Shown here one piece after another: positions 24,221 to 33,277 of a stretch of DNA of 45,552 bases. The stretch is taken from assembly GCA_018712605.1 (NCBI GenBank), contig DVGR01000082.1, forward strand, positions 1-45,552. The letters are read 5' to 3'. The first letter of the stretch is position 1; the number at the start of each line of letters is the position of its first letter. This DNA comes from Candidatus Choladousia intestinigallinarum (GTDB taxonomy: Bacteria; Bacillota; Clostridia; Lachnospirales; Lachnospiraceae). The notes under the pieces were generated by a model, which saw nothing but the letters and a program-made list of their open reading frames with translations, had not been told where the DNA came from and did no database searches. The position numbers and the translations under genes are program-made.

Positions 24221-25123
24221 ATGGAACCAACAATGGAATTATGGCTTCAGAAAGCCAATGTGCTGATTGAAGCCCTTCCTTATATCCGTCGTTTTCATGG
24301 AAAGACAATCGTTGTGAAATATGGGGGAAGCGCCATGGTGGAGCATGAGCTGAAAAAGAGCGTGATCCGTGACGTGGCTCTTTTGAAGCTGGTAGGCTTC
24401 AGGCCCATTATCGTTCACGGGGGCGGGAAAGACGTAACCAAGTGGATTCACAGGCTGGGATTGGAGACGAAGTTTGTCAACGGCTTGCGGGTGACGGATC
24501 AGCAGACCATGGAAGTGGCAGAGATGGTTCTGAATAAAATCAACAAGGGACTTGTCTCCATGATGGAGAAGGTGGGACTGAAAGCTGTAGGTATCAGCGG
24601 TAAGGACGGAACGGTACTGCGGGTGGAGAAGAAGCTGGCGGCAGGCGAGGATATCGGCTTTGTAGGAGAGGTAAAGGAAGTAGACACCTCCCTGCTGAAC
24701 ACTCTTTTGGAAAATGACTTCATTCCGGTAATCTGCCCGGTGGGGTCCGACGATGAATACCATTCCTATAATATCAATGCCGATGATGCGGCCTGCGCGA
24801 TCGCTAAGGCGGTGAAGGCGGCAAAGCTGGCTTTCCTCACGGATATAGAAGGGGTTTATCGGGATCCCCTGGACAAATCCTCACTGATCAGCGAGCTGTC
24901 TGTCCCCGAGGCAAAGGAATTTTTAAAAAGCGGTGGAGCCAGCGGCGGTATGCTGCCCAAGCTGCAGAACTGCATAGATGCCATCGAGGCCGGGGTATCC
25001 AGAGTCCACATTCTGGATGGAAGGATCGAACACTGTCTGCTCCTGGAGTTCTTTACTAATAAAGGAATCGGAACTGCCATTATCGGGGATCAGGAGGAAC
25101 GATTCTATCAGGAAGAAAAATAA
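24221..25123 (+). CDS. argB: acetylglutamate kinase
   Basis: This 300-residue amino-acid kinase phosphorylates N-acetylglutamate, usually the arginine-inhibited step. The N-terminal phosphate-binding KYGGSAM and the [10 protein letters not shown] motif are present, as are the [17 protein letters not shown] acetylglutamate segment and the C-terminal [18 protein letters not shown] block. The N-terminal helix (about 20 residues) is the extension that in hexameric forms confers arginine feedback inhibition. It lies 50 bp after argJ. Confidence 0.97.
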   Translation: MEPTMELWLQKANVLIEALPYIRRFHGKTIVVKYGGSAMVEHELKKSVIRDVALLKLVGFRPIIVHGGGKDVTKWIHRLGLETKFVNGLRVTDQQTMEVAEMVLNKINKGLVSMMEKVGLKAVGISGKDGTVLRVEKKLAAGEDIGFVGEVKEVDTSLLNTLLENDFIPVICPVGSDDEYHSYNINADDAACAIAKAVKAAKLAFLTDIEGVYRDPLDKSSLISELSVPEAKEFLKSGGASGGMLPKLQNCIDAIEAGVSRVHILDGRIEHCLLLEFFTNKGIGTAIIGDQEERFYQEEK

Positions 25124-25161
25124 TTCCCGCAGCGGCAGCCCACGGGGAAAGGAGAGAGTAA

Positions 25162-26349
25162 ATGAAAAACAGTTCCTATATAGAACAGGCAGAGCAGGTG
25201 CTTCTGCATACATATAACCGGTTCCCGGTGGTACTGGAAAAAGGAAGGGGAGTCTGGCTGGAGGACGTAGAGGGAAAAGAATATCTGGACTTTGGCGCCG
25301 GGATAGGCGTGTGCGCCCTGGGCTATGGGGAGCCTGAGTATCAGGAGGCTCTTCAGAACCAGATTTCCAAAATCCTGCATACCTCCAACCTGTATTATTC
25401 CGTTCCCCTGGCCAAAGCGGCAGAAAAGCTCATAAAAGCCAGTGGTATGAGCCGGGTTTTCTTTACAAACAGCGGGGCGGAGGCCATAGAAGGGGCGATC
25501 AAGGCAGCCAGAAAATATGCTTTTCTGAGAGACGGAAGAACGGGACATGAGATTATTGCCATGGAGCATTCTTTTCATGGGAGAAGCATTGGGGCATTGT
25601 CTGTCACTGGAAACGACCATTATCAGGAGCCCTTCCGCCCCCTTATGGGAGGCGTCCGCTTTGCCAGCTTTAATGACCTGGAGAGTGTGAAAGCACAGGT
25701 GACAGAAAATACCTGCGCCATTATTTTGGAGACCGTGCAGGGGGAGGGCGGAATTTTCCCGGCCAAGCCCGAATTTCTGGAGGGAATAAAGAAAATCTGC
25801 CAGGAGAAGGACATCCTTCTGATTCTGGATGAGATTCAGTGCGGCATGGGACGGACCGGGAGCTGGTTCGCATGGCAGCAGTACGGTGTAAAGCCGGATA
25901 TTATGACTTGTGCCAAAGCCCTGGGCTGCGGTGTCCCTGTGGGAGCCTTTGTCCTGAACGAAAAAGCAGCCTGCGCTTCTTTGGTGCCTGGAGACCACGG
26001 CACCACATACGGAGGAAATCCCCTGGCCTGTGCCGCAGTGTCCGCAGTGTTTGACATTTTTGAGAAACAGGGCATTCTTTCCCATGTAAAAGACACAGCG
26101 CCTTATCTGGAGCAAAAGCTGGAGGAGCTTATAGAGAAGTATGACTTTCTGAAGGAGCGCCGGGGCATGGGGCTGATGCAGGGAGTTGAGGTGGAAGGAA
26201 GGCTTGTGGGAGACATCCTGCGAAAAGCTCTGGACAACGGCCTGATTGTATTAAGCGCCGGAGGAAACGTTCTCCGCTTCCTGCCCCCGCTGGTGATCTC
26301 CAAAGAAGACGTGGATGAGATGGTGCGCCGGCTGGAAGCATCCTTCTGA
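25162..26349 (+). CDS. argD: acetylornithine aminotransferase
   Basis: This 395-residue PLP enzyme of fold type I moves an amino group from glutamate to N-acetylglutamate semialdehyde to give N-acetylornithine. Visible are the phosphate-binding FTNSGAEAIEGAIKAARK, the aspartate of LILDEIQCGMGRTG and the Schiff-base lysine in TCAKALGCGVPVGAF. The start follows AAAGGAGAG. It ends the arg operon; no strong terminator is visible behind it. Confidence 0.96.
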   Translation: MKNSSYIEQAEQVLLHTYNRFPVVLEKGRGVWLEDVEGKEYLDFGAGIGVCALGYGEPEYQEALQNQISKILHTSNLYYSVPLAKAAEKLIKASGMSRVFFTNSGAEAIEGAIKAARKYAFLRDGRTGHEIIAMEHSFHGRSIGALSVTGNDHYQEPFRPLMGGVRFASFNDLESVKAQVTENTCAIILETVQGEGGIFPAKPEFLEGIKKICQEKDILLILDEIQCGMGRTGSWFAWQQYGVKPDIMTCAKALGCGVPVGAFVLNEKAACASLVPGDHGTTYGGNPLACAAVSAVFDIFEKQGILSHVKDTAPYLEQKLEELIEKYDFLKERRGMGLMQGVEVEGRLVGDILRKALDNGLIVLSAGGNVLRFLPPLVISKEDVDEMVRRLEASF

Positions 26350-26430
26350 GAAGAGACGGATTCAATCATCCTTTCCCTAAGAACCTGTATAATTTTGGGA
26401 AAACTGCATACTCTTAATGAAAAAGAAAAC

Positions 26431-26460
26431 CTTAAGGCGCTGTTACGGCAATGCCTTAAG
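26431..26460 (+). promoter_or_regulatory. leader hairpin before the YdcZ-type gene
   Basis: An 8-bp inverted repeat (CTTAAGGC 26431-26438 and GCCTTAAG 26453-26460) lies 22 bp upstream of the start. A TATAAT at 26388-26393 may be its -10, but no -35 is evident. No T tract follows the hairpin. Confidence 0.4.
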
Positions 26461-26482
26461 AGATTGCAGGAGAGGTGCTGTT

Positions 26483-26911
26483 ATGCTGGGAATTTTAATT
26501 GCTTTATTGTCAGGAACCCTTATGAGTGTACAGGGAGTTTTTAATACTGAGGTGACAAAGCAGACGAGCCTTTGGGTATCGTCTGCTTTTGTGCAGTTTA
26601 CGGCTCTGCTGGTATGTCTGGCGGCCTGGGCCGTGACAGACAGAACCAGTTTTGCCGGACTGACAGAGGTAGATCCAAAATACATGCTGTTTTCCGGTGT
26701 GCTGGGGGCTTTGATTACCATTACCGTGGTAAAGAGTATGGATGCCCTGGGGCCTGCCAGGGCGGCTATGCTGATCGTGATTGCACAGCTCATCGTTGCC
26801 TATGTCATAGAGCTGTTTGGAATGTTTGGCGTGGAAAAACAGCCTTTTGAGTGGCGGCGGGTACTGGGAATGGCAGTATCTATTGTGGGAATCGTGATTT
26901 TCAAAATGTAA
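26483..26911 (+). CDS. YdcZ/DUF606 small multidrug/metabolite-type membrane protein
   Basis: This 142-residue protein has about five hydrophobic helices and matches the DUF606 (YdcZ) branch of the DMT transporter superfamily. The opening MLGILIALLSGTLMSVQGVF, with a polar NTEVTK segment, and the pattern VKSMDALGPARAAMLIVIAQ are typical. Function in this family is poorly known; small-molecule export is the usual guess. I chose the ATG at 26483, which has AGGAGAGG upstream and gives the normal family length. It sits alone between argD and comEA. Confidence 0.85.
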   Translation: MLGILIALLSGTLMSVQGVFNTEVTKQTSLWVSSAFVQFTALLVCLAAWAVTDRTSFAGLTEVDPKYMLFSGVLGALITITVVKSMDALGPARAAMLIVIAQLIVAYVIELFGMFGVEKQPFEWRRVLGMAVSIVGIVIFKM

Positions 26912-26968
26912 AGAGAATCCTGCAGCGCTTTTAACTGAACTATGACGGCTGAACTATGAAAAAATAGG

Positions 26969-26997
26969 TTGCAAGTTCCCGTATTTCTCGTTAAAAT
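26969..26997 (+). promoter_or_regulatory. comEA promoter
   Basis: TTGCAA (26969-26974) and TAAAAT (26992-26997) are 17 bp apart. Just upstream CTGAACTATGA occurs twice with a 14-bp period (from about 26935), a possible activator or repressor site. Confidence 0.55.
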
Positions 26998-27051
26998 AGA
27001 AGAATGCACAGGGGATAAGGCTTTGATGGGCCTGCAGGTGCAGAAAACAGT

Positions 27052-27678
27052 ATGAGAAAAATAGGACGGCTGGCGGTGCCGGCATTGTTTGCTGTGGCTT
27101 TTTTAATGGGATGCGGGAAAGAACCGGTTTACGAGATCTCTGCGGGAACGGAGAGCGCCTTTGTACAGGAGAGGGATTCTTCTTCTCAGGAGACAGAGGA
27201 TATCCGGGAGACCCAGGCTGCGGAGCCGTATTATGTGTATGTGTGCGGTGCGGTGGGGGCTCCGGGAGTTTACCGGCTTGCCCCGGGAACAAGAGTCTAT
27301 GAGGCTGTGGCAGAAGCGGGAGGGTTTGCCGAGAACGCAGACCGGGAGTGGCTGAATCAGGCAGAACAGGTGACAGACGGTCAGAAGCTTTACATTTATT
27401 CAGAGGAAGAGACAAGACAGATGGAAGAATCCGGCCAGACAGCCGGGATGGCAGGAACACAGAATGGCGGGAGCGGCCAGGAACAGGCCAAGGTCAATCT
27501 GAACACTGCAGACAGAGAGCTTTTGATGACGCTTCCGGGTATCGGGGAGGCGAAAGCTGACGCCATTTTGCAGTACCGCACAGAGAAAGGGCCCTTTTCG
27601 GCCATTGAAGATATATTGCAGGTTTCAGGAATAAAGGATGCCGTATTTTCAAAAATAAAGGATCAGATTACGGTATAA
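27052..27678 (+). CDS. comEA: ComEA-like DNA-binding lipoprotein
   Basis: This 208-residue protein has an SLBB domain (about residues 60-118, YVYVCGAVGAPGVYRL) and a C-terminal double helix-hairpin-helix domain (VNLNTADRELLMTLPGIGEA and following) that binds DNA. That is the ComEA layout for DNA uptake. Instead of the usual single membrane helix it has a signal peptide ending in a lipobox (LMGC, Cys21), so it is predicted to be lipid-anchored. It opens a run that ends with comEC. The Shine-Dalgarno site is weak. Confidence 0.88.
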   Translation: MRKIGRLAVPALFAVAFLMGCGKEPVYEISAGTESAFVQERDSSSQETEDIRETQAAEPYYVYVCGAVGAPGVYRLAPGTRVYEAVAEAGGFAENADREWLNQAEQVTDGQKLYIYSEEETRQMEESGQTAGMAGTQNGGSGQEQAKVNLNTADRELLMTLPGIGEAKADAILQYRTEKGPFSAIEDILQVSGIKDAVFSKIKDQITV

Positions 27679-27690
27679 AGGAGCAGAGAT

Positions 27691-28380
27691 ATGGGAAAAA
27701 AGGTATTAGTTGTCGATGATGAGAAGTTAATCGTTAAGGGAATCCGTTTCAGTCTTGAACAGGATGACATGGAGGTGGACTGCGCTTACGACGGAGAAGA
27801 AGCCGTACGGATGGCCAGGGAAAAGAATTATGATATCATTCTTCTTGACCTGATGCTTCCGAAGCTGGATGGTCTGGAGGTCTGCCAGCAGATCCGGGAG
27901 TTTTCGGACGTGCCCATTGTCATGCTGACGGCCAAGGGGGACGACATGGACAAGATTCTGGGACTGGAATACGGGGCGGACGATTATATCACCAAGCCTT
28001 TTAACATCCTTGAGGTTAAGGCCAGGCTGAAGGCCATCATCCGGCGTACCTCCCAGAAGCAGCCTACGGAGCAGAAAGGACGGATCGTGGAAGTGGGAGA
28101 TCTGGTGCTGGACTGTGAAGGGCGCAGAGTGAAAGTGGCTGGAAAGGAAGTGAACCTGACTGCCAAGGAGTTTGATGTGCTGGAGCTTCTGGTCTTCAAC
28201 CCCAATAAGGTATACAGCAGAGAAAATCTTCTGAATATTGTCTGGGGCTATGAGTATCCGGGAGACGTGCGCACCGTAGATGTCCACATCAGAAGGCTCC
28301 GGGAGAAGATTGAGACCAATCCCAGCGAGCCCAAGTATGTACATACGAAGTGGGGAGTGGGTTATTATTTCCAGCATTAA
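27691..28380 (+). CDS. OmpR/PhoB-family response regulator
   Basis: This 229-residue regulator has a receiver domain with the acidic pair DD (residues 9-10), phosphoacceptor Asp53 (IILLDLMLP) and conserved Lys in MLTAKGDD. A winged-helix DNA-binding domain follows (LTAKEFDVLELL through DVHIRRLREKIE and the terminal TKWGVGYYF). It is set 12 bp after comEA and overlaps its partner kinase gene. Targets are unknown. Confidence 0.93.
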   Translation: MGKKVLVVDDEKLIVKGIRFSLEQDDMEVDCAYDGEEAVRMAREKNYDIILLDLMLPKLDGLEVCQQIREFSDVPIVMLTAKGDDMDKILGLEYGADDYITKPFNILEVKARLKAIIRRTSQKQPTEQKGRIVEVGDLVLDCEGRRVKVAGKEVNLTAKEFDVLELLVFNPNKVYSRENLLNIVWGYEYPGDVRTVDVHIRRLREKIETNPSEPKYVHTKWGVGYYFQH

Positions 28381-29800
28381 GGTAAAAGCGGTTAAATATA
28401 TTAAGAGTCTCCAGGCCCGTATCTTTGTGATTTTTATTCTGGTTGGAATGATCCCTCTTTCCCTGATGAAGTACGTAATCCTGGAGAACTACGAAAATCT
28501 GGCTGTAGGCCAGAAGGGAGTTATGCTGGAAAGCCAGTGCCAGCAGATCATTGAGCAGATCAGCGAGACATCCTATGTACACGGAGAGCCCTCCAGCATG
28601 ATCGACACGGAGATAACGCAGCTTGCCGCTATATACGGCGGAAGGGTTATTATTGTAAACAGTAATTTCCGCATCATTCTGGATACCTTTGGGATCGACG
28701 AGGACAAGGTGATCATCTCCAAGGAGGTGCTTCAGAGCTTTCTGGGCAGCGACTCTGTAAATTACAATCAGGAATACCAGTTCCTTGAGATGACCATCCC
28801 GATTCCGAACCGGGACACCAATGAGACGGAAGGGGTTGTCATTATCAGCGTTCCTACTGTGGATGTGGACAGCGGAAAAGAATCTCTGGGGAGCACCGTT
28901 CTGATCCTTCAGATCGGTATGTCCGTTTTGGTGTGTCTGCTGGCTTTTTACGTGGCACGCATGCTCACCAAGCCCTTCGGAAAGATTACAAAGTCCTTGG
29001 AGGAAGTCCGGGGCGGTGTCATTGAGCAGGAGATTTCCATACCGGATTACACGGAGACCCAGCTCTTGGCTGAAGCTTACAACCGAATGCTGAAGCGGAT
29101 GAAGATTCAGGAGGATTCCCGCCAGGAATTTGTCTCCAACGTCTCCCATGAGCTGAAGACACCCATCACCTCCATGAAAGTGCTGGCAGATTCCCTGCTG
29201 GCCCAGGAGGATGTTCCGGTAGAGCTTTACAAAGAGTTCATGAGCGATATTGCGGAGGAGATTGACCGGGAAAACAAGATCATCTCAGATCTTTTGTCTC
29301 TGGTAAAGATGGATAAGAAATCTTCCGATATAAATATTCAGGAAACGAACATTAACCAGCTTATTGAGTTGATCCTGAAACGGCTGCGGCCCATTGCCGC
29401 CAAGCACAACATAGAACTTGTGCTGGAGAGCTTCAAGCCCATTCTGGCTGAGGTGGACGAGACGAAGCTGACGCTGGCTCTGTCCAACCTGGTAGAGAAC
29501 GGAATCAAATACAATAAAGAAGACGGCTGGGTTCACGTATCCCTGAATGTGGACAGCAAATATTTCTATGTGAAGGTGGAAGATTCAGGGATGGGAATCC
29601 CGGAGGAAGCCCAGGAACATATTTTTGAACGGTTTTACCGTGTGGACAAATCCCATTCCAGGGAGATCGGCGGAACGGGCCTGGGGCTTGCCATTACCCG
29701 GAGCGCTGTTTTGATGCATCACGGAGCCATTAAGGTATACAGTAAGGAAGGGGAAGGAACCACCTTTACGGTTCGGATCCCGCTGAAATATGTACCGTAA
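28337..29800 (+). CDS. sensor histidine kinase (HisKA/HAMP)
   Basis: This 487-residue membrane kinase has a first helix (IFVIFILVGMIPLSLM), an extracytoplasmic sensor of about 150 residues, a second helix (VLILQIGMSVLVCLLAFYVA) and a HAMP linker. The HisKA site is SHELKTP (His271), and the ATPase domain has LVENGIKYN, DSGMGIPEEAQ and GTGLGLAI. The start is uncertain. ATG 28337 overlaps the regulator gene by 44 bp and has no clear ribosome site; a non-ATG start near 28364 behind GGGGAGTGGG is possible. It pairs with the preceding regulator. Confidence 0.88.
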   Translation: MYIRSGEWVIISSIKVKAVKYIKSLQARIFVIFILVGMIPLSLMKYVILENYENLAVGQKGVMLESQCQQIIEQISETSYVHGEPSSMIDTEITQLAAIYGGRVIIVNSNFRIILDTFGIDEDKVIISKEVLQSFLGSDSVNYNQEYQFLEMTIPIPNRDTNETEGVVIISVPTVDVDSGKESLGSTVLILQIGMSVLVCLLAFYVARMLTKPFGKITKSLEEVRGGVIEQEISIPDYTETQLLAEAYNRMLKRMKIQEDSRQEFVSNVSHELKTPITSMKVLADSLLAQEDVPVELYKEFMSDIAEEIDRENKIISDLLSLVKMDKKSSDINIQETNINQLIELILKRLRPIAAKHNIELVLESFKPILAEVDETKLTLALSNLVENGIKYNKEDGWVHVSLNVDSKYFYVKVEDSGMGIPEEAQEHIFERFYRVDKSHSREIGGTGLGLAITRSAVLMHHGAIKVYSKEGEGTTFTVRIPLKYVP

Positions 29801-29836
29801 GGAACCTAAAACCTAAGGAGGAAACGGAGGCATTTT

Positions 29837-30874
29837 TTGAAAAAGGGATGGAGCCTTTTTCTGATTCTTGTCTGCTGTATTCTGGCCCTGGCGGGGTGCA
29901 GTCAGCAGGAGGAGGAAAATGAGGATGAATATACCATTTATTATGTCAATATGGAGGAAACGAAGCTGGTAGAGAGCTCATACGTACCTGTCTCGGAGAC
30001 CTTTGACGGAATTATGGAGGAGCTCCAGCAGCAGCTTCAGGAACCGCCCGCCGGAGTGAGCAGCGCTCTGACGGGAGATGTGAAAATTCAGGGGTATCAG
30101 AGAGGAATTGACGCTCTCAGAGTCGACTTCTCATCAGAATATTATGATCTGACAAACACGGAAGAGGTTCTTTTAAGAGCGGCAGCGGTAAAAACCTTTG
30201 TACAGGTGCCGGGGGTCATAAAAGTCATGATTACCGTGGAGGGAGAGCAGCTTACAGATCTGGATGGTCAGCCGGTGCCGGGGATGGACGGGGATTCCTT
30301 CATTGATACCAGGGAGGGAGGAATCAATTCCTACCAGGATGCGTCCCTTTCCCTGTATTTTGCCCGGAAGGACGGACAGGAGCTTAAGCGTGAGATGCGC
30401 AGCATCCACTATTCCAGCAATATGATTTTAAGCAGAGTCGTGGTGGAACAGCTGATTGCGGGACCTCAGGGCCGGGAGCTGTCGCCGGTGCTTGCGGAGA
30501 ACACGGAGATTGAGAACATTCATATTCAGGATGGAATCTGCACCGTGTATTTTTCGGAGGCGGCAAACCAGGCGCCTGCGGAGAGCCAGGTATCGGCGGA
30601 GGCGGCTTTGTATGCCATCGTCAATTCAATCTGCGATACATGTGACGATATACAGGGGGTTCGCATTGTCGTTGACAGCGGAGCTATTGATACCTTCAGG
30701 GACCAGGTGGACCTGGATCAGACTTTTGCCATGAACCGCGCCGTCATTCAGGGATCCGGCAGTTCGGAGATGGAATCCAACGCATCCCCGGAGACGGCGC
30801 CGGACTCAGAAGGAGAAGGACAGGGGCTCTCTGAGAGCGCTCAGGAGGTTCAGGAGACCCAGTCCCAGAGCTGA
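29837..30874 (+). CDS. GerMN-domain lipoprotein
   Basis: This 345-residue surface lipoprotein has a signal peptide with lipobox LAGC (Cys21) and two GerMN modules (about residues 35-160 and 165-300, the second around LIAGPQGRELSPVL). GerMN domains occur in sporulation and cell-envelope proteins such as GerM and in LpqB, a partner of the MtrAB two-component system, which suggests it modulates the kinase beside it. The start is TTG at 29837, six bases after GGAGG. A Gln/Ser-rich tail follows. Confidence 0.85.
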   Translation: MKKGWSLFLILVCCILALAGCSQQEEENEDEYTIYYVNMEETKLVESSYVPVSETFDGIMEELQQQLQEPPAGVSSALTGDVKIQGYQRGIDALRVDFSSEYYDLTNTEEVLLRAAAVKTFVQVPGVIKVMITVEGEQLTDLDGQPVPGMDGDSFIDTREGGINSYQDASLSLYFARKDGQELKREMRSIHYSSNMILSRVVVEQLIAGPQGRELSPVLAENTEIENIHIQDGICTVYFSEAANQAPAESQVSAEAALYAIVNSICDTCDDIQGVRIVVDSGAIDTFRDQVDLDQTFAMNRAVIQGSGSSEMESNASPETAPDSEGEGQGLSESAQEVQETQSQS

Positions 30875-30887
30875 GAGGAGGAAGAAC

Positions 30888-33179
30888 ATGATGAGACGTC
30901 CCCTGGTTTGGGCGGGCGTATGTTTGATCCTGCTTCTGGCATTAGGAATGGCGGCGAAGGAGGCCGGTTTGATCCGGCCACCCTCCCAAGCCTGGAAGGA
31001 GCAGATGCCGGAAGAAGGGGAGAACATAACCATTCAGGGCACAGCGGCCCGGTGTATCTTGGCGTCAGAAGGGATGCGCCTTTCAGTAAAAGATTTTCTC
31101 TTTTATTCAAAAAACACTTCAAATTATCTTTTTTGTTCAGAATATCAGATTTTCCTTTATACAGATGAAATGAATATTGAGCCGGGGGATCGGATAAAGG
31201 TTCGGGGAGAGACAGCGTATTTTAAGCCGGCAGGCAATCCCGGCCAGTTTGACGCGGAGGAATACTATACCAGCCAGAATTATCTCTTTACCTTAAAAGA
31301 TCCCGTGATTCTTCAGACAGAAAAAGGACCGCCTTCTATAGAACGATTCCTGCATCGGATCCGAAGAAGGTTTATGAAATCCTATGAGGCGGTTTTTTCA
31401 CCTGAAGACGCTTCTGTTCTGGCTACCATGAGCCTTGGGGAGACAGGACAGACAGAGAGAGAAAGGAAGCTTTTGTACCAGGAGGGAGGGATCGCCCATA
31501 TCCTGGCTATTTCAGGGCTGCATATTTCCCTGTTGGGGATGGGGCTGTACCGTATTCTGCGCCGCCTGTATCTGCCAGTGCCGGCAGCGGCGGTTCTCTC
31601 AGGAACGGTTATGGGGGCCTATCTGCTCATGACCGGCATTAGTGTGTCGGCGGCCCGTGCCGTGGTTATGTTCTGGCTGTGGCTGGGAGCCCAGGTTATG
31701 GGCAGGGCTTATGACCGGCTGACCGGGCTCTTTGCTGCGGCCCTTGTGCTGTTGGCGGCAGAGCCGGAGTATTTGCTGCAGGCCAGTTTTATCATGTCCT
31801 TTCTTGCAGTTTTTACCCTGGCTGTTTTCGTGCCGGCAGTGCAGGAGAGCTGCGGCTTTTCCTCAAGGTGGGCCAATGCGCTTCTGGCCGGGGCGGCTCT
31901 TCAGGCGGGTACCCTCCCCTGCGTTCTTTTCTTTTTTAAGCAGGTACCGGTTTGGAGTTTTTTAGTTAATCTGGCTGTAGTGCCCCTTATGCCTGCCGTA
32001 ATGGGAACCGGACTCCTCGGCGGGGCGGCGGGGATCATCAGCCCTCAGGCAGGGATCTTTCTGGGGGCGCCCTGCGGCTATCTGCTGAAACTGTTTGATC
32101 TTCTCTGCCTTTTTGAGAGAAAACTGCCGGGAGGCATCTTTATAGCCGGACAGCCCTCCTGGTGGAAGATTGCGGTGTATTACGCAGTCTTAAGTCTGCT
32201 GCTGGTTTTCTTCCGCACCAGAGGGCGGCGGGAGAGGGGCTCAGGCACAGGGGGAAGGCAAAAGAAGGAAGCGCAGAAGAGTTTCAGAAGAAAGGCCAGG
32301 GGGATCTGGCTGGCGTGGCTTGCAGGAATGCTGTTTATACTGCCAGTCCGGCCGCCAGGACAGATGGAGGTGTATGTGCTGGATGTGGGGCAGGGAGATT
32401 CCATCCTTATACGGGAGCCTTCCGGTATGACGGCCCTTATCGATGGGGGCAGCAGCTCTGTCTCACAGGTGTGGCGGTACAGGATCAAAGAGACGCTGAA
32501 GTATTTTGGAATCCGTACTCTGGATTACGTGTTCCTCACCCATGGGGATGCAGACCACATAAATGGCATTCAGGAATTTTTGGAGGAGTATGAAAGGGGA
32601 ATCGGCGGCAGGAATACAGGCGGAATCACATTAAAACGCCTGATCCATGGCCCTGAGGCAGGGGAGGATTTTCTTTTGCTGGAGTCACTGGCGGCAGAAA
32701 ATGGTATTCCTGTGACTGTTATGGAAGAGGGCGGCGTGATTTCTTATGGGGAAGGCAGGGATGGATGGAAGATCCGCTGTCTGGCTCCTGATTCGGAAAA
32801 TCTCCTGGGGGAAAAGAACCAGGATTCACTGGTCCTTCTGTTAAGCTGCGGGAATTTCAGGATGCTGTTTACAGGAGATATGGAGAAGGAGGGGGAAGAG
32901 AGGCTGCTGGGCACAGGGGCAGAGCTTACGGCGGATGTCTTAAAAGCAGGCCATCATGGGGCCGCCAACGCATCTTCAGAAGAATTCCTGCGAGAAGTGA
33001 ATCCACGGTTGGCTGTAATCTCCTGCGGAGAAAACAACAGGTATGGACATCCTTCCCCGGAGACGCTGCGGCGGCTCCAGGAAGCGGGCAGCCAGGTCTG
33101 CTGCACGGCCTGGGAGGGTGCGGTAAAAATTGCCTCGGACGGAGAGAAGTGCCTTGTGGAAACATATTTGGAGAAATAA
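30888..33179 (+). CDS. comEC: ComEC/Rec2 DNA uptake channel
   Basis: This 763-residue membrane protein has an N-terminal helix, a DUF4131-type extracytoplasmic domain, the multi-helix competence domain (GGIAHILAISGLHISLLGMG block and following), and a C-terminal metallo-beta-lactamase-like domain. The last has VLDVGQGDSILIREPSG and the metal motif THGDADHINGI, then GHHG near residue 690. The full length suggests it is functional. It would carry single-stranded DNA across the membrane with ComEA. It starts 13 bp after the GerMN gene. Confidence 0.93.
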   Translation: MMRRPLVWAGVCLILLLALGMAAKEAGLIRPPSQAWKEQMPEEGENITIQGTAARCILASEGMRLSVKDFLFYSKNTSNYLFCSEYQIFLYTDEMNIEPGDRIKVRGETAYFKPAGNPGQFDAEEYYTSQNYLFTLKDPVILQTEKGPPSIERFLHRIRRRFMKSYEAVFSPEDASVLATMSLGETGQTERERKLLYQEGGIAHILAISGLHISLLGMGLYRILRRLYLPVPAAAVLSGTVMGAYLLMTGISVSAARAVVMFWLWLGAQVMGRAYDRLTGLFAAALVLLAAEPEYLLQASFIMSFLAVFTLAVFVPAVQESCGFSSRWANALLAGAALQAGTLPCVLFFFKQVPVWSFLVNLAVVPLMPAVMGTGLLGGAAGIISPQAGIFLGAPCGYLLKLFDLLCLFERKLPGGIFIAGQPSWWKIAVYYAVLSLLLVFFRTRGRRERGSGTGGRQKKEAQKSFRRKARGIWLAWLAGMLFILPVRPPGQMEVYVLDVGQGDSILIREPSGMTALIDGGSSSVSQVWRYRIKETLKYFGIRTLDYVFLTHGDADHINGIQEFLEEYERGIGGRNTGGITLKRLIHGPEAGEDFLLLESLAAENGIPVTVMEEGGVISYGEGRDGWKIRCLAPDSENLLGEKNQDSLVLLLSCGNFRMLFTGDMEKEGEERLLGTGAELTADVLKAGHHGAANASSEEFLREVNPRLAVISCGENNRYGHPSPETLRRLQEAGSQVCCTAWEGAVKIASDGEKCLVETYLEK

Positions 33180-33277
33180 AGAAAATAATGATAAAATTAT
33201 AAAAAATTTGAAAAAAGATGGAAAATTCATGCAGGTTTAGAATATAATAATAAAAGGGAACGTGGGGAGGGATGATT

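Noticed and set aside
23358-26115. Minus-strand frames of over 300 codons opposite argJ and argD
   Set aside because: Both are antisense to genes with clear catalytic motifs and lack independent support.
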